Shown: one piece after another, positions 11,788-22,130 of the stretch
Layout: each line of letters opens with the position of its first letter
Position numbering within the stretch: the stretch's first letter is position 1
DNA from: Colocasia esculenta
Taxonomy: Eukaryota; Streptophyta; Magnoliopsida; Alismatales; Araceae
DNA length: 64,000 nt
Direction: 5' to 3'
Assembly (NCBI GenBank): GCA_014218235.1
Contig: CM024758.1
Location: 105,313,698-105,377,697, forward strand
Notes under the pieces: model-generated
Databases searched by the model: none
What the model was told of the DNA's origin: nothing
Seen by the model: the letters and a program-made list of their open reading frames with translations, nothing else
Made by a program: the position numbers and the translations under genes

Positions 11788-11838
11788 AAAAAGGGGGAGA
11801 CATTGTTTATATTTTTGTCATCATCAAAAAGGGGGAGA
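11788..11838 (+). promoter_or_regulatory. Duplicated polypurine tracts of element A
   Basis: AAAAAGGGGGAGA occurs at 11,788-11,800 and again at 11,826-11,838, the second touching the 3' LTR. These prime plus-strand DNA synthesis. Having more than one is a Sirevirus trait. Confidence 0.85.
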
Positions 11839-12065
11839 ATGTTGAGTTATGATTGAATGATATTCATGATGATTGCATGTTTTTGATAATGACACAATTG
11901 TTGAAACAACGTGATAAAATGACATGACACTATGATAAAATGTATTAGACATATGCCTACATGATAACTAATTTATAGCTTCTTTCTTGTAGAAATTACA
12001 TGGAGAAGGATGTGCACAACATGAAGAAACCTTAAGCAAAAAAGGTTCTGGATAGAAGAAATCAA

Positions 12066-12354
12066 ACAACAGCTGTCGACAGCACCATTGCACCTGTCGA
12101 CAGCCACCAAAGTCCCTCCAACAAACAGGTTCTGGAAAACCCAAGAAAGCAGCAGTTGTCGACAAGCCAGGACACATCTGTCGACAGCCACTGAAGATTT
12201 TAATCTGAAAGCTTCTGGAAAACCAAGATAACCAGCAGCTATCGACAGCCAGGTTGCATCTGTCGACAGCTCAGTCCATTGTTCAGAAATTCGGTTCTGG
12301 AAGACATATGTGTTGCAGTATCTATTGACAGCCGATGGGCATCTGTCGACAGGC
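12066..12354 (+). repeat. 83-bp tandem repeats with paired TCGAC palindromes in LTR A
   Basis: Four degenerate units. First sites at 12,075, 12,158, 12,241 and 12,324 (exactly 83 bp apart); partner sites at 12,096, 12,180, 12,262 and 12,345 (21-22 bp after each). Most read CTGTCGACAG; two first sites have drifted to ATCGAC and ATTGAC. Between pairs a TTCTGGAA segment recurs. Confidence 0.85.
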
Positions 12355-12760
12355 GCTTGTTAAGTCACAACATGTGAGAGACACGTGATCTCTATTAGGG
12401 CGTCCTCTTCTCTCACGAATCCCAAGAGTTGTATGAGACTAGGACACTCCTATATATAGATCTTTTGGACTCCTTTTCGCAGCAAGAAGCCTCCACATCA
12501 AATCCCAAACCTAGGAGAACCAGAAGAAGGCTTCCAGAGCTCTGCTTCAAGCCTCAACTACAAGAAGATCCTTCTAAGAATATAAGTTTGAAGCAGATTC
12601 ATCCTCAAGGCTTCAAGAAGCAACATCGGATCATCTACGACTTGAAGTCTGAAGATCACCAGGACGGAGGATTCGAAGAGTTCATTCATTTAATCTATTT
12701 TCTCCACTCTGAACTCTTCCTACACTTTAACTTTTCATTTCGTGTGTGTGTTGTCAGTTT

Positions 12761-12868
12761 GAGCAATCCTTGTGCTCATTCCACATGTGTGTGTATTGAT
12801 CTGAGATCTTGTTTATCTTAGACCTTGTGTGTGTGTGGTGATTTGTGTTGAACTTGCTTGATAAGCAA
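12761..12868 (+). repeat. Short hairpins in R/U5 of LTR A
   Basis: GAGCA (12,761) pairs with TGCTC (12,773); GATCT with AGATC (12,798-12,808); TTGCTT (12,854) with AAGCAA (12,863). GT runs lie between them. Similar but longer hairpin trains occur in LTRs B and C. Confidence 0.6.
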
Positions 12869-13197
12869 TTTGGCGTGTGTGTGTGTGGACGGTGGACGTA
12901 GGATACACAAGTTGTGTAGTCCAAACCACCTTAAATCTTCATGTCCTGTGGTTTGCATTGATCTACCGTTAGATGTATGCTAGGCACGATAACGTGTTCT
13001 CACATCCTCCATACTGCTAATTCTATAAAAAACATTCTACACACACATTTAGGTCCAAACTTGATCCATTTCCTTATAAGTTTTTCTACAGTCTGTCTTA
13101 ATCTCGAAAATAAGGTCTGTTTGCTTTTAATTGGTAGTAATCTATTCAACCCCCGCTTCTAGATTATTCTTATAGTTAATTCCGCACACTCAACACT

Positions 13198-15346
13198 CCT
13201 CTCCCTGAGAGTCTATCCGACATCTTTGCAGCCCTCATGTCTCTCAATGCCCTTAGACTCCCTCTAGAAAATGCCAACTGGAACATGGCAGCGGACCAAA
13301 CCAAGTACTGTGTATATTACCACCATCCGGGGCACAATGTATCAGACTGCTTTCAATTTAGGGACATGATATATGATCTTCATGAGCAACAACAAATTGA
13401 TTGGGCAGAAATGAAGAGGTTAATACAGACCTTGAGGGATCAATAGGGGCAAAGACAACAGCAGCAGCAACAAAGGCGACAACAGCCACCACCACAGCAG
13501 CAACTGTTCCAGCAACAGTAGTTCCAGCAACCATAGCAACCACAACAACCCCAGCAACCAGCTCATGATCTCAGCATAGTCCAAAACCCTATGCTATAAT
13601 ACCAGCCCGCTCCAAATCCCCAACCTGCTCCACCACCTCCACCACCCGCTCAAGTTAACCCAGTTGTACACCATCCACCACCAGCCGTCGCTTGGGCCTA
13701 AGATGATGAACATGAAGTAGGTCAATTGTTAGCTATCTCCCATACCACCATTACCTCCACCACACCCACCGTTGCCACAATCACGTCACCGCTATACAAC
13801 ACCCCCATCATACCACCCATCAGTCCATCACCCATTAACATCCCATCTTCACCCACTCCAGCGTGAATAATAGACAACCCATCCATCAGCAGCACCACCC
13901 CGCCTCCACTACAACACAACCTCGCCCTCCGGAGCGAGCGGATGTTTCACTAGTTGTATCCCAACGCATCTGTGTCTATGCCGGGTCAACCAACCCACAA
14001 CTCCAACTCCAACAATCAACAACAACAGCAAGATGTCGAAGAGATAGATCCGGTCCCAGGCACCCAATACGATATCCTGAAGCATTTGGATCTGATTCCT
14101 GCGAAAATCTCCATCCTTGAATTGATTAAGAGGTCCCAGACCCACCAGGACGCTCTAAGGACTTTTCTGCAAAGGGTAATGGTCAATGAAGACATGAACC
14201 CCGAGACTTTGCTGTCGATCCTATCAATTGTTACCAGGGAGCCAACAATTACTTTTGCAAATAGTGAGCTAGCTCCTCTCGAGGCAAGAAGAATGCCTCT
14301 GTGCGTAACATTGACAATAAAAAAGGTGGCCGTTGACGTCACCCTAGTTGATATTGGAGCATCAATAAATGTGTGTCCTCTCAGCACTCTCCGATCATGC
14401 AATATATCCGAGCGCCACTTGCAGCCAACTCCTACCACTATTGCGGCTTATGATAACTCCAGGCAAGCCTGCCATGGTGTAGTCTCTCTGCAGGCAGAAT
14501 TGGGCCCACTTATAATGATCGTAGACTTTTATGTTCTTGACATTGATCCAACCTTTAAGGCTATTCTGGGCCGCCCATGGATTGAGGCACTAGGGGCAGT
14601 CCCCTCCACAGCACATCAATGTTTGAAATTCCCATTTCATGGACGGATTGTCAAAGTCAAGAGTGCGGCTACCACCCACACAGTTGAAGCTATTGAGAAG
14701 ATTATGCCAGCGGTCTGGCCCTCCAACAAGCCTATTATCTCTGTACTTGATGTAAATTTCCCATGGGCCTATACTTTCTCTTCTAGTCGCCAAATAGTGT
14801 CTCCATTAGTGGCGACTGCCAAAAGGGCCACACCATCAGACACAAAGGGCTGGAACATCATGTTCAAAATCGGCTACTAGTCAGAAAAGGGGCTCGGAGC
14901 TCATCTCCAAGGGAGGACACAGGCTGTCACCGGCTCCAAACAAGTCACTTGGGTACAAAGAAGAAATCTTGCCATGGACAGCCTTCTCCTCCACTTTGAA
15001 GCCAGACTGACAACCCCTCACCTGGACATTATAATGTCACTTTGTCAGAGGACCTGTACAACCAAGGTATGACACTATTGTGGTAGGGGTAGACCTCACC
15101 GATTACAATGTCCATGGACGTCATTTTGCCTACCACATGACACCAATGCTCACAAATCAGGCCTTGGAGACCCTATGGTCCGATAAAAGAAGGAAGACTG
15201 ATGATCCAGAAGTAGAATGGTACAGGTGGTTTGATATGGAAGACATTACAATAGCATTCAGTCGCCTGATCTGGGATGACGATCTCACCTGGCCCCCAGC
15301 AGTGGTAGAATTGGTGGATCCACCATCAACAATCACCTCCAAGTGA
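13198..15346 (+). pseudogene. Element D gag-protease with G-patch
   Basis: The frame runs LPESLSDIFAAL, then a knuckle CVYYHHPGHNVSDC near 13,310-13,350. A Gln-rich then Pro-rich linker (13,450-14,030) is cut by at least six stops, several at former CAG codons. A retropepsin follows (GTQYDILKHLDL, VDIGASINVCPL near 14,350 where the active site is normally DSGA, and AILGRPWIEALGAVPSTAH). Next comes a G-patch-like segment (KGWNIMFKIGY, stop, then KGLGAHLQGRTQAV) near 14,845-14,935. The C-terminal EVEWYRWFDMEDI matches E. After 14,880 the frame changes. A mutated active site and many stops make it dead. The G-patch would bind nucleic acid or partners, as in betaretroviral proteases (analogy). 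Confidence 0.82.
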
Positions 15347-16261
15347 TAATTGCTTGGGAACGGTGAAAATATTGGAGAATTGGATCAGTTATATGAAGAC
15401 AACAACACTGTAGATAAGCTTTCGCCAAGGTATTCCTGGCCCCCTAAACATTCCGTATTTTCAATTGTTGTTTCTATGTTCTCTTGCATTCCTCGTTCAC
15501 CTCCCCTTGTCCTCCAACTCTCATCCGACGCTCTTGAGGCGTTAACCGCTCCCTCACCCCACTTCGCCCTTTCTTTCAACGGCACAGTTTTCTATTTCTC
15601 CCGATGCCTTCTAATGTAGGGTAGTTTGTCTCTTTCCTTAGGTTCGTATGCTTTATTTATTTCAAAAAAAAAAAAATTCCACTCTATCCCTTCTCCTTTT
15701 TCGAACGACAATCCTCATCTTTCCCTTCCCTTTCTTCAGGCAGCGATCCTCATCCTTCCCTTCTCCTTCTTCAAACGGAGATCCCCATCTTCACTCTCCC
15801 TTGCACTCATCTTGACGGTGATCCCCGTCACCCCTCTGCATTCAAATTTCAAATGGTGATCCCTATCTCCACGCTTCCCACTTCTGACGGTGATCCCTGT
15901 CACTCGTTCATCTCCCCTTCCTCGGCGGCGATCCCCACCTTTTTTCCTCCTCCTTCACTTCTAGCTAGAGCGGCAATCCCCGCTCCCCGACGCACATGAT
16001 CACAATGAACTCCCTGGGTGAGGGGCCTTCTGTTCCCCTACACCACAGCTTCGCTGCAGGCACCCTGAGCTCGGGTGGCCCACCTCCACCTCCAGACCCA
16101 TCGGAGGACCCCTGCGGCTACGCCGCATCCTTTCATTTCCCTTCGAATAAGCCTCTAGACTCTCCTCCAGAGTGCCCTATATGTTTTAATTCTAGTTTAG
16201 GTTCAAGGGTAGAATCTAGCAAGTCCCCGTCCCCGTCTAGGAAGAACAAGGGTAGTGTCAT
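15347..16261 (+). other. Element D C/T-rich spacer with small palindromes
   Basis: No supported gene. It includes an A13 run near 15,664 and, at about 15,700-15,990, repeated GGTGATCCCCGTCACC-like units: GGTGA/TCACC near 15,819, GTGA/TCAC near 15,890, AGCGG/CCGCT near 15,970. It occupies the position of E's palindrome-rich spacer between gag-protease and pol. Confidence 0.6.
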
Positions 16262-18083
16262 TGTCACGTCCCGCCAATTTAGCAGCGGAATAAATCGGGG
16301 AGACGTGAGCAAAGTACATAGTAGAGTAAAATGTACAACAGTTGAATGATTCAGAGCATCTAATGAACAACAATTGAAATAAACTCTTGATTTCATTATA
16401 AATCACTAAAACTATTACAACCACTAATTCGGAGCCACTACATTGAGCTCATTGACATCATTACATTGGAAAAGAAATCTAAAGCAACAACTACTAGACT
16501 CCATTGTACTAGGGCAACTTCATCAACTGACTCCAAGTTGCTCATCACTTTGGTCCCGTCCATTGGTGTGTGTAACGTCATTGTCTGACTTACCTGAGAC
16601 ACAATAACAAATAACGAAGGGTGAGCGATAACACCCAGTAGGACTTAAATCTCAATAGTCAAGCAGGCTTTAAATGATTAATACTTTAAATGGCAGAGTA
16701 ACGAATGATAGAGAGAGTCATGTAAAGTCGAGAAAGTAATAGCACAAGTAACATGGTTCGAATAGCAGATGAATCAAGTATAGCACGATGACTAAAGTCA
16801 AGTCACGATAGAAACGATAACATCAATAGCAAGTAACATCATTGTCAAGAAATAGCAAGCAACATGTATAGCAAGGAGAGAGATATTAGATGGTCATGTA
16901 AAGAGTAAATTGCACTTTGATTGATTTTCATCAATCGAGATAGTATAGCACTTTTGATTAACTTTCGTCAATCGAAATAGTAATGGCACTTTGGTTATCC
17001 GTAGATAGCCAAGAGAGAATATAGTACTTTGAATGCGACTAAGTCAGGATAGAACGCAATAACTCAAGATAGCAAGTATCAAGTAGAGCAAGTAGAGAGT
17101 ACGACAGTAGTCGCTCAATAACAGGACAGTAGCAGTTCAGTAACAGTCAGTGGCAGTACAATAACAGTGCAGTATGTCTGATTTAACAGACTAATAGTAT
17201 CAGTGTAACAATCAGATGTCTAGCTAATTCAGAACACTCAGTCAGAACCGGTGCAAATGCAGACACCGTCAATAGCCTCTGCAGGTATTTTCCGGTGGCT
17301 CTCCACCCCCAGGACTAGATTGGAGCCTCTCGGACACTCTCCGTGCCCTCAGCAGTATGCATTCAAGTCAGTAGAGTCACAAGACCCATTTTAGCGCTAG
17401 ACAATCATGAACAGCACAAAACAGTAGGAGCCACACAGCTCAAAGGGTACCAAGAGAGTACTAGATGAATAGACGAGAGAGACGAGATAGTAGAGTGAAC
17501 GTGAATAGATGAGCGAGTAGAATATAGATGAGATCTCACGATCATCGCACATGAAATGTCGAGTAACGAGCAATAGTAACAGTTGCACAACACGCGCATA
17601 CGATGTCGGCAGTCAGGTGGAACTCACTACCCTTCTACTGGCAATGTTACGTACAGGTCCAGAGGTCTGGCGTGATTCAATATAAGATAGAGAACAATCT
17701 AAGGTCGTTTGGATCTTGCTGATCCTTAGAGGTGTCATAGGTGTTAGGGTCCAACCAGCTCGTCGACCATGTAGGAATCCATGGACAGAGGAGACTTACG
17801 GAGGCCTTGAACAAAGACTTACTAGTCCGGCAGAAGGAGTATCCGACGGAGAGTTCGTCCAAGTCAAGAGAAAGTGTATATATAGAAACAAGTGCCCGAC
17901 GTTCTAGAGGAATTCTAGAACAGTGGAGCGTCGATAACGGTATTCCCAAAACATCGCGAGAATCGTAGACAAGTTCATTTAAAATAGGGCAATTAAATAT
18001 ATAATTGAAATCAATTGCTAGATGTACTATGTGACAATTTTCATGCCAAGTTAAGCCATATTGGATGGTTCAAAGTGAGTGCA
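16262..18083 (-). repeat. F1: LTR fragment of a minus-strand Ty3/gypsy element
   Basis: Starts TGTCACG and is collinear with 19,525-21,490 of F2, but clearly more diverged than the two F2 LTRs are from each other, so it is a separate insertion. It lies in D after GTCAT and stops abruptly where fragment G begins. In the minus direction it is the 3' end of the LTR. It contains a hairpin array (16,912-17,060) and no gene. Confidence 0.75.
16912..17060 (-). repeat. Hairpin array in LTR F1 (four units)
   Basis: Units of 36-38 bp start GCACTTT at 16,912, 16,948 and 16,986 (GTACTTT at 17,024). Each has its own arms: GATTGAT/ATCAATC, GATTAAC/GTCAATC (one mismatch), GGTTATC/GATAGCC (one wobble), GACT/AGTC. 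Flanks are shared, arms are not. Confidence 0.75.
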
Positions 18084-18697
18084 TGTAACACCCTGAAAAT
18101 TCTATTTACTAGAAAACTATGAATAATTGGATTGTTAAATATAACCACTATCATGAGATGTAATTAACTCTAATTTAAGATTAATTTATATTAGTAAATG
18201 CTATTCTAGTAACAAAATGAAATCCGAGAACACCATAATTCTTAGAAAATTGTGGTGATATAAGAAATATAAATATCCAGAATTGTTGACACGGGGATTT
18301 TAAGATTAAGTCGACGCAACTATTTTCCGGGTGATTTTTCACACGGTGGAAAATAAATTACAAAAATTAAAATAAAATCACCATAAATTGTAAAACCATC
18401 ACATTAGCTTATGGTTGAAATTTCAACTCAAATGGACATCATTTATATATGTTTACATAAGGATCTTTGGGGCAACTGAATTATGGGTAATTTACGGTAA
18501 GGATTTTTCTGGGAACTAAGTTGCTTACGTGTTGGGTGTGGGGTAAGCCACTTCATGTGGGGAAGAAGCTTACACATTCATCTCATAGGTGTAAGCCTTG
18601 GAAGCTTTGCATGTAAAACGTGTCTAGGTATGGTTTAAGGGGTTTACACCATGACACGTCCATGGCCTACGTGCCTAGCATGCAAGGGAACCTGGGA

Positions 18698-18712
18698 GCT
18701 TATATAAGGTTC
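18698..18712 (+). promoter_or_regulatory. Candidate TATA box of fragment G
   Basis: GCTTATATAAGG, followed about 30 bases later by pyrimidine/purine start-like sequence. It fits an LTR promoter on the plus strand. Confidence 0.5.
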
Positions 18713-18978
18713 CCAACACCCATCGTGCAAGCCTTCCCTGCCGAGTTGCTTCTGGGCTTGCCAGTCTCCTTGCAATTGGTGCACTACTGCTGAGTCTATA
18801 GGAGCTACTTCTACTCTTCTTACCGTAGTTGCTCCTACTGTTGCTGTGGGAGCTGCTGCTTCTATTGCCCTACTGTAACTGCTGTTGGGCTGCTACGGTT
18901 ACAACTTCATCATTTTCTTCCACCTGCTGGTTGTAGGTTTCTTGTTAAGAGGAAGTGAAGGTTTCATCCTTCAAATCA

Positions 18979-19395
18979 AGTAGGTTTCTCTCTTCTTTTC
19001 TCAGTCCTTATCTCCGACCTTTGCCAAAGAGTTCATGATCATCTATATACTTGCCTTTAAATTTGTTAATCCTCTTTTGAACTGTGTATCCATCCTTTGA
19101 AATCGTGTTTTAGTATGTGTGTCAGTAGGATTCCCTTTTCGTTTCTCAATCTTTGTCTCCTACCTTTGCTAAAGGTTCATGTCCACATATATACTTGGAT
19201 TCCAACCTTGTAAGCCATCTTAAGAATTATATTGTAATCATGTTTTAGTATGTATGTCTGTAGGATTCTATCCTCCCCTCATATCTTTATCTTCTACCCC
19301 TGCTAGAAAGCTCATAACTACACACATGTAGCCTTTGAACTTGTCAATCTATCATGGATTAGTGTGTACATCTTCTGTATACATGTTTGTACCTA
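18979..19395 (+). repeat. Three-copy tandem repeat in fragment G
   Basis: Units begin GTAGGTTTC or GTAGGATTC at about 18,979, 19,125 and 19,260. Each has TCTCAATCTTTGTCTCCTAC-like, GCTAAAGGTTCATG-like and CATATATACTTG-like blocks. Copies are diverged. Confidence 0.7.
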
Positions 19396-20176
19396 CAAGC
19401 TTTCGTTTGACTCCTTAAATACCTCTGGTATTATGTTACTATCATGTACGAATCCTCCTTTATAGCTATTGTTGTAGGAGTTATTCTCCCAGTATCAGGT
19501 CATGTTGAGTTCTAGCAAGACATGTGTCACGCCCCTCCAATTTAGCAGCGGAATAAATCGGGGGAAACGTGAGCAAAGTGTATGGTAACGACAATTGCAC
19601 ATACTTTCGTAAACATCAGAGAAACTAAGGAACGATAATTGATATAAACTCTTGATTTCATTATAAAATCACTAAGACCATTACAACCACTAATTCGAAG
19701 CCAATACATAGGGCTCAATGACATCATTACATTGAAAAGAAATCTAAAGCAATAACTATTAGACTCCATTTTACTAGGGCAACTTCATGACTTGACTCCG
19801 GGTCACTCATCACTCGGGTCCTGTCCCATTGGTGTGGGTAACGTCATTGTCCGACTTACCTGAGACACAATAACAAATAACGAAGGGTGAGCGATAACGC
19901 CCAGTAGGACTTAAATCTCAGGATCAAGCAGGCTTTAAATAATTAATGCATTAAATGGAAGAGTAACTAATGATAAAGCGAGTCATGTAAAGTCGAGAAA
20001 GTAATAGCACAAGTAACATGGTTCAGATAGCAGATGAATCAAGTATAACACGATGATTAAAGTCAAGTCACGATAGAAACGATAACAACGCAACAACATG
20101 TAGCGACGATGGCAACCAATAGCAAGCGACAGGTATAGCAAGGAGAGATAGTAGTTGGTCATGTAAAGAGTAAATT

Positions 20177-20360
20177 GTACTTTGATTGATTTTCATCAAT
20201 CGAGATAGTATAGCACTTTTGATTAACTTTTGTCAATCGAAATAGTAATGGCACTTTGGTTATCCGTAGATAGCCGAGAGAGTATAGCACTTTTATTGTC
20301 ATTAGACAACGAGAGAGTAGAGCACTTTGAATGCGATTAAGTCACGATAGTACGCAATAA
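20177..20360 (-). repeat. Hairpin array in LTR F2 (five units)
   Basis: GYACTTT unit starts at 20,177, 20,213, 20,251, 20,287 and 20,322. Arms: GATTGAT/ATCAATC, GATTAAC/GTCAATC, GGTTATC/GATAGCC, TTGTC/GACAA, and a weaker GATT/AGTC nested in TGCG/CGCA. The TTGTC/GACAA unit is absent from F1, so units are gained or lost one at a time. Confidence 0.78.
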
Positions 20361-21967
20361 CTCAAGATAGAAAGTATCAAGTAGAGCAAGTAGAGCGTAT
20401 GACAAGATAGTGTGTAATGAGATAGCGTGTATGGTTGCTCAACGGTGCACTAGTAGAATACGGAAATAGTCACTTCTAAGACAGTAGCCGTTCAGTAACA
20501 GTCTGCGATAGCACAGTAATCGCATAGTATGTTTGAACTCTTCAGACTAATAGTATAACAGTTAGTGATAGCACAGTAATAACACAGTACGTCTGAACTC
20601 CTTAGGCTAAAAGGATAATAGTCAGATGTCTAGCCAATACAGTATAGTCAGAACCGGTGCAATGCAGAACACCGTCTATAGCCCCTGCAGGTATTTTCGG
20701 GTGGCTCTCTGCCCCCAGGACTAATTGGAGCCCCTCGGACACTCTCCGTGCCCTGCACAGTATGCATTGGATACAGTAGAGTCACAAGACCCATATTTAA
20801 CGCTAGATAGTCATGAGCAGTACAAAACAGTAGGAGCCACACAGCTCAAAGAGTACCAAGAGAGTACTAGATGAATAGACGAGAGAGACGAGATAGTAGA
20901 GTGAACGTGAATAGACGAGCGAGTAGAGTATAGATGAGATCTTATGGTCATTGCACAAGAAACGTCGAGTAACGAGCGATAGTAACAGTTGCACAACACA
21001 CGCGTACGGCGTTGGCAGTCAGGTGGAATACACAACCCTTCCGCTGGCCTCGTTATGCACAGGTCCAGAGGTCTGGCGTGATTCAAGATAAGAGCAAAGC
21101 AACTAAGGCTGTTTGGATCATGTTGATCCCTAAAGGGTATCATAGGTATTAGGGTACAACCAGCTCGTCGACCATGTGGGAATCCATGGACAGAGGAGAC
21201 TTACGGAGGTCTTGAACAAGGATTCACTAGTCGGCAGAAGGAATATCCGACGGAGAGTTCGTCCAAGTCAAGGAAAGTGTGTATATAGAAACAAGTGCCC
21301 GACGTTCTAGAGGAATTCTAGAACAGTGGAGCATTGGTAACGGTATTCCCAAACAACGCAAGAAACGAAGACAAGTTCATTTAAAATAGAGCAATTTAAT
21401 GTACATTATTGCAATAAATTAACCAGATACATTATGAGATATTTTGTGCCAAGTCAAGCCATAATTGGATGGTTCAAGTGTGTGAACGTGTGAGAGAAAT
21501 CATAGATAGAAAGATGTCGTGTTATTACATTTTAAATCATTCAATATGACTCCATTTTATAACATGTGTTTTTAGCAAGTTTGATAACAAGGCAAGAAGT
21601 GGATAATCGGCAAGTAGAGAGCATGATCATGAACTTAAAATCAATTAAAAATTATGTAAACATGTTTTAACTTTGATATGGGTTAATAAATGCATGTTAA
21701 GACTTTCTAGAACCTTCTTAGAAGAGATCAAACTCACACATGCAAGGAACGACGCAAAACGACGGAAACCAAGATGTATGCCTTTTAGAAGGCAAATGCA
21801 ATCCCATCCCTTCACTTCCTAAGGTCATAACTCATTGATTTTCATTCAAATCTCATACATGAATATACCAAATTTAAGCCCTTTGAATTTGGAATCCATC
21901 AAAGAAACGGCTCGTCAATCCGAGGTCTATAGAAAACGGTATGGCCAATTAAGTGGACATAGGCAGA

Positions 21968-22130
21968 ACGCGACGCATTGCCTGTCGCCTTCTGAAAGTG
22001 AACGCGACCATGAACTTGTCGCCTTCTGAAAAAGACCACGAAATGGCTGATTTTTTGTATGGGTCGTGACCATTATGTTTTCGCGTTATGGTAGCGACGT
22101 GTCGACCTGTCGCTACCTGAAAATGACGTT
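21968..22130 (-). repeat. GCGAC/GTCGC hairpin cluster in LTR F2
   Basis: GCGAC-N9-GTCGC followed by CTTCTGAAA, a second GCGAC-N9-GTCGC followed by CTTCTGAAA, and then a perfect 8-bp stem GTAGCGAC-N10-GTCGCTAC followed by CTGAAAA. Loops differ, flanks and pairing are kept. Confidence 0.75.

Larger units (their letters stand above)
1..13195 (+). mobile_element. Element A: Sirevirus-type Ty1/copia retrotransposon, 3' part, interrupted by a LINE
   Basis: The window opens inside the pol gene of a plus-strand copia element. Order: integrase, reverse transcriptase, RNase H (split by the LINE at 2,103-7,996), a 1.9-kb non-coding stretch, an extra ORF (ORF3), two polypurine tracts and a 3' LTR ending at 13,195. 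The 5' LTR, gag and protease lie left of the window. The extra ORF after pol and the duplicated polypurine tract are Sirevirus traits. The element abuts the open gag frame of element D at 13,196, so it was inserted in D. Nearly all coding damage is in-frame stops that C-to-T changes explain (TGA at 311, TAG at 941 and 1,058, TAA at 1,952). Confidence 0.9.
11840..13195 (+). repeat. Element A 3' LTR
   Basis: 1,356 bp with perfect 8-bp terminal inverted repeats TGTTGAGT and ACTCAACA. The left edge touches the polypurine tract and the right edge joins an open D gag frame. The first third holds four 83-bp repeats with paired TCGAC palindromes. A candidate TATA box (CTATATATAG) lies near 12,450, so the downstream part (R/U5) would be RNA leader and holds several hairpins and GT repeats. 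The partner 5' LTR is outside the window, so age cannot be judged. Confidence 0.9.
13196..16261 (+). mobile_element. Element D: Tat-type Ty3/gypsy fragment (gag-protease and spacer)
   Basis: The fragment begins in an open gag frame next to the LTR of A and ends at the start of LTR fragment F1, so both are insertions into it. It holds gag zinc knuckle, Gln/Pro-rich linker, protease, G-patch and a C/T-rich spacer. Its end (AAGAACAAGGGTAG) matches element E near 42,507, just before E pol begins, so D pol should lie beyond F1 but is not in the window. Confidence 0.82.
18084..19524 (+). repeat. G: LTR-like fragment, unclassified
   Basis: Begins TGTAACACCC, the usual start of many plant Ty3/gypsy LTRs, and contains a good TATA box (TATATAAG at 18,701) with a transcribed-leader-like segment after it. 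It is cut on the right by F2. No coding sequence. A 135-146-bp tandem repeat fills 18,979-19,395. Family assignment is inference. Confidence 0.55.

Noticed and set aside
12429..12821. 130-codon ORF in LTR A
   Set aside because: It lies in R/U5 leader, has no domain and no counterpart in LTRs B or C.
15660..15680. SINE or retrogene tail at the A13 run
   Set aside because: No target duplication or RNA polymerase III boxes found around it.
18084..19524. G as a complete solo LTR
   Set aside because: A clear TG...CA with matching 5-bp duplications on both sides could not be found; truncation by F2 explains it better.
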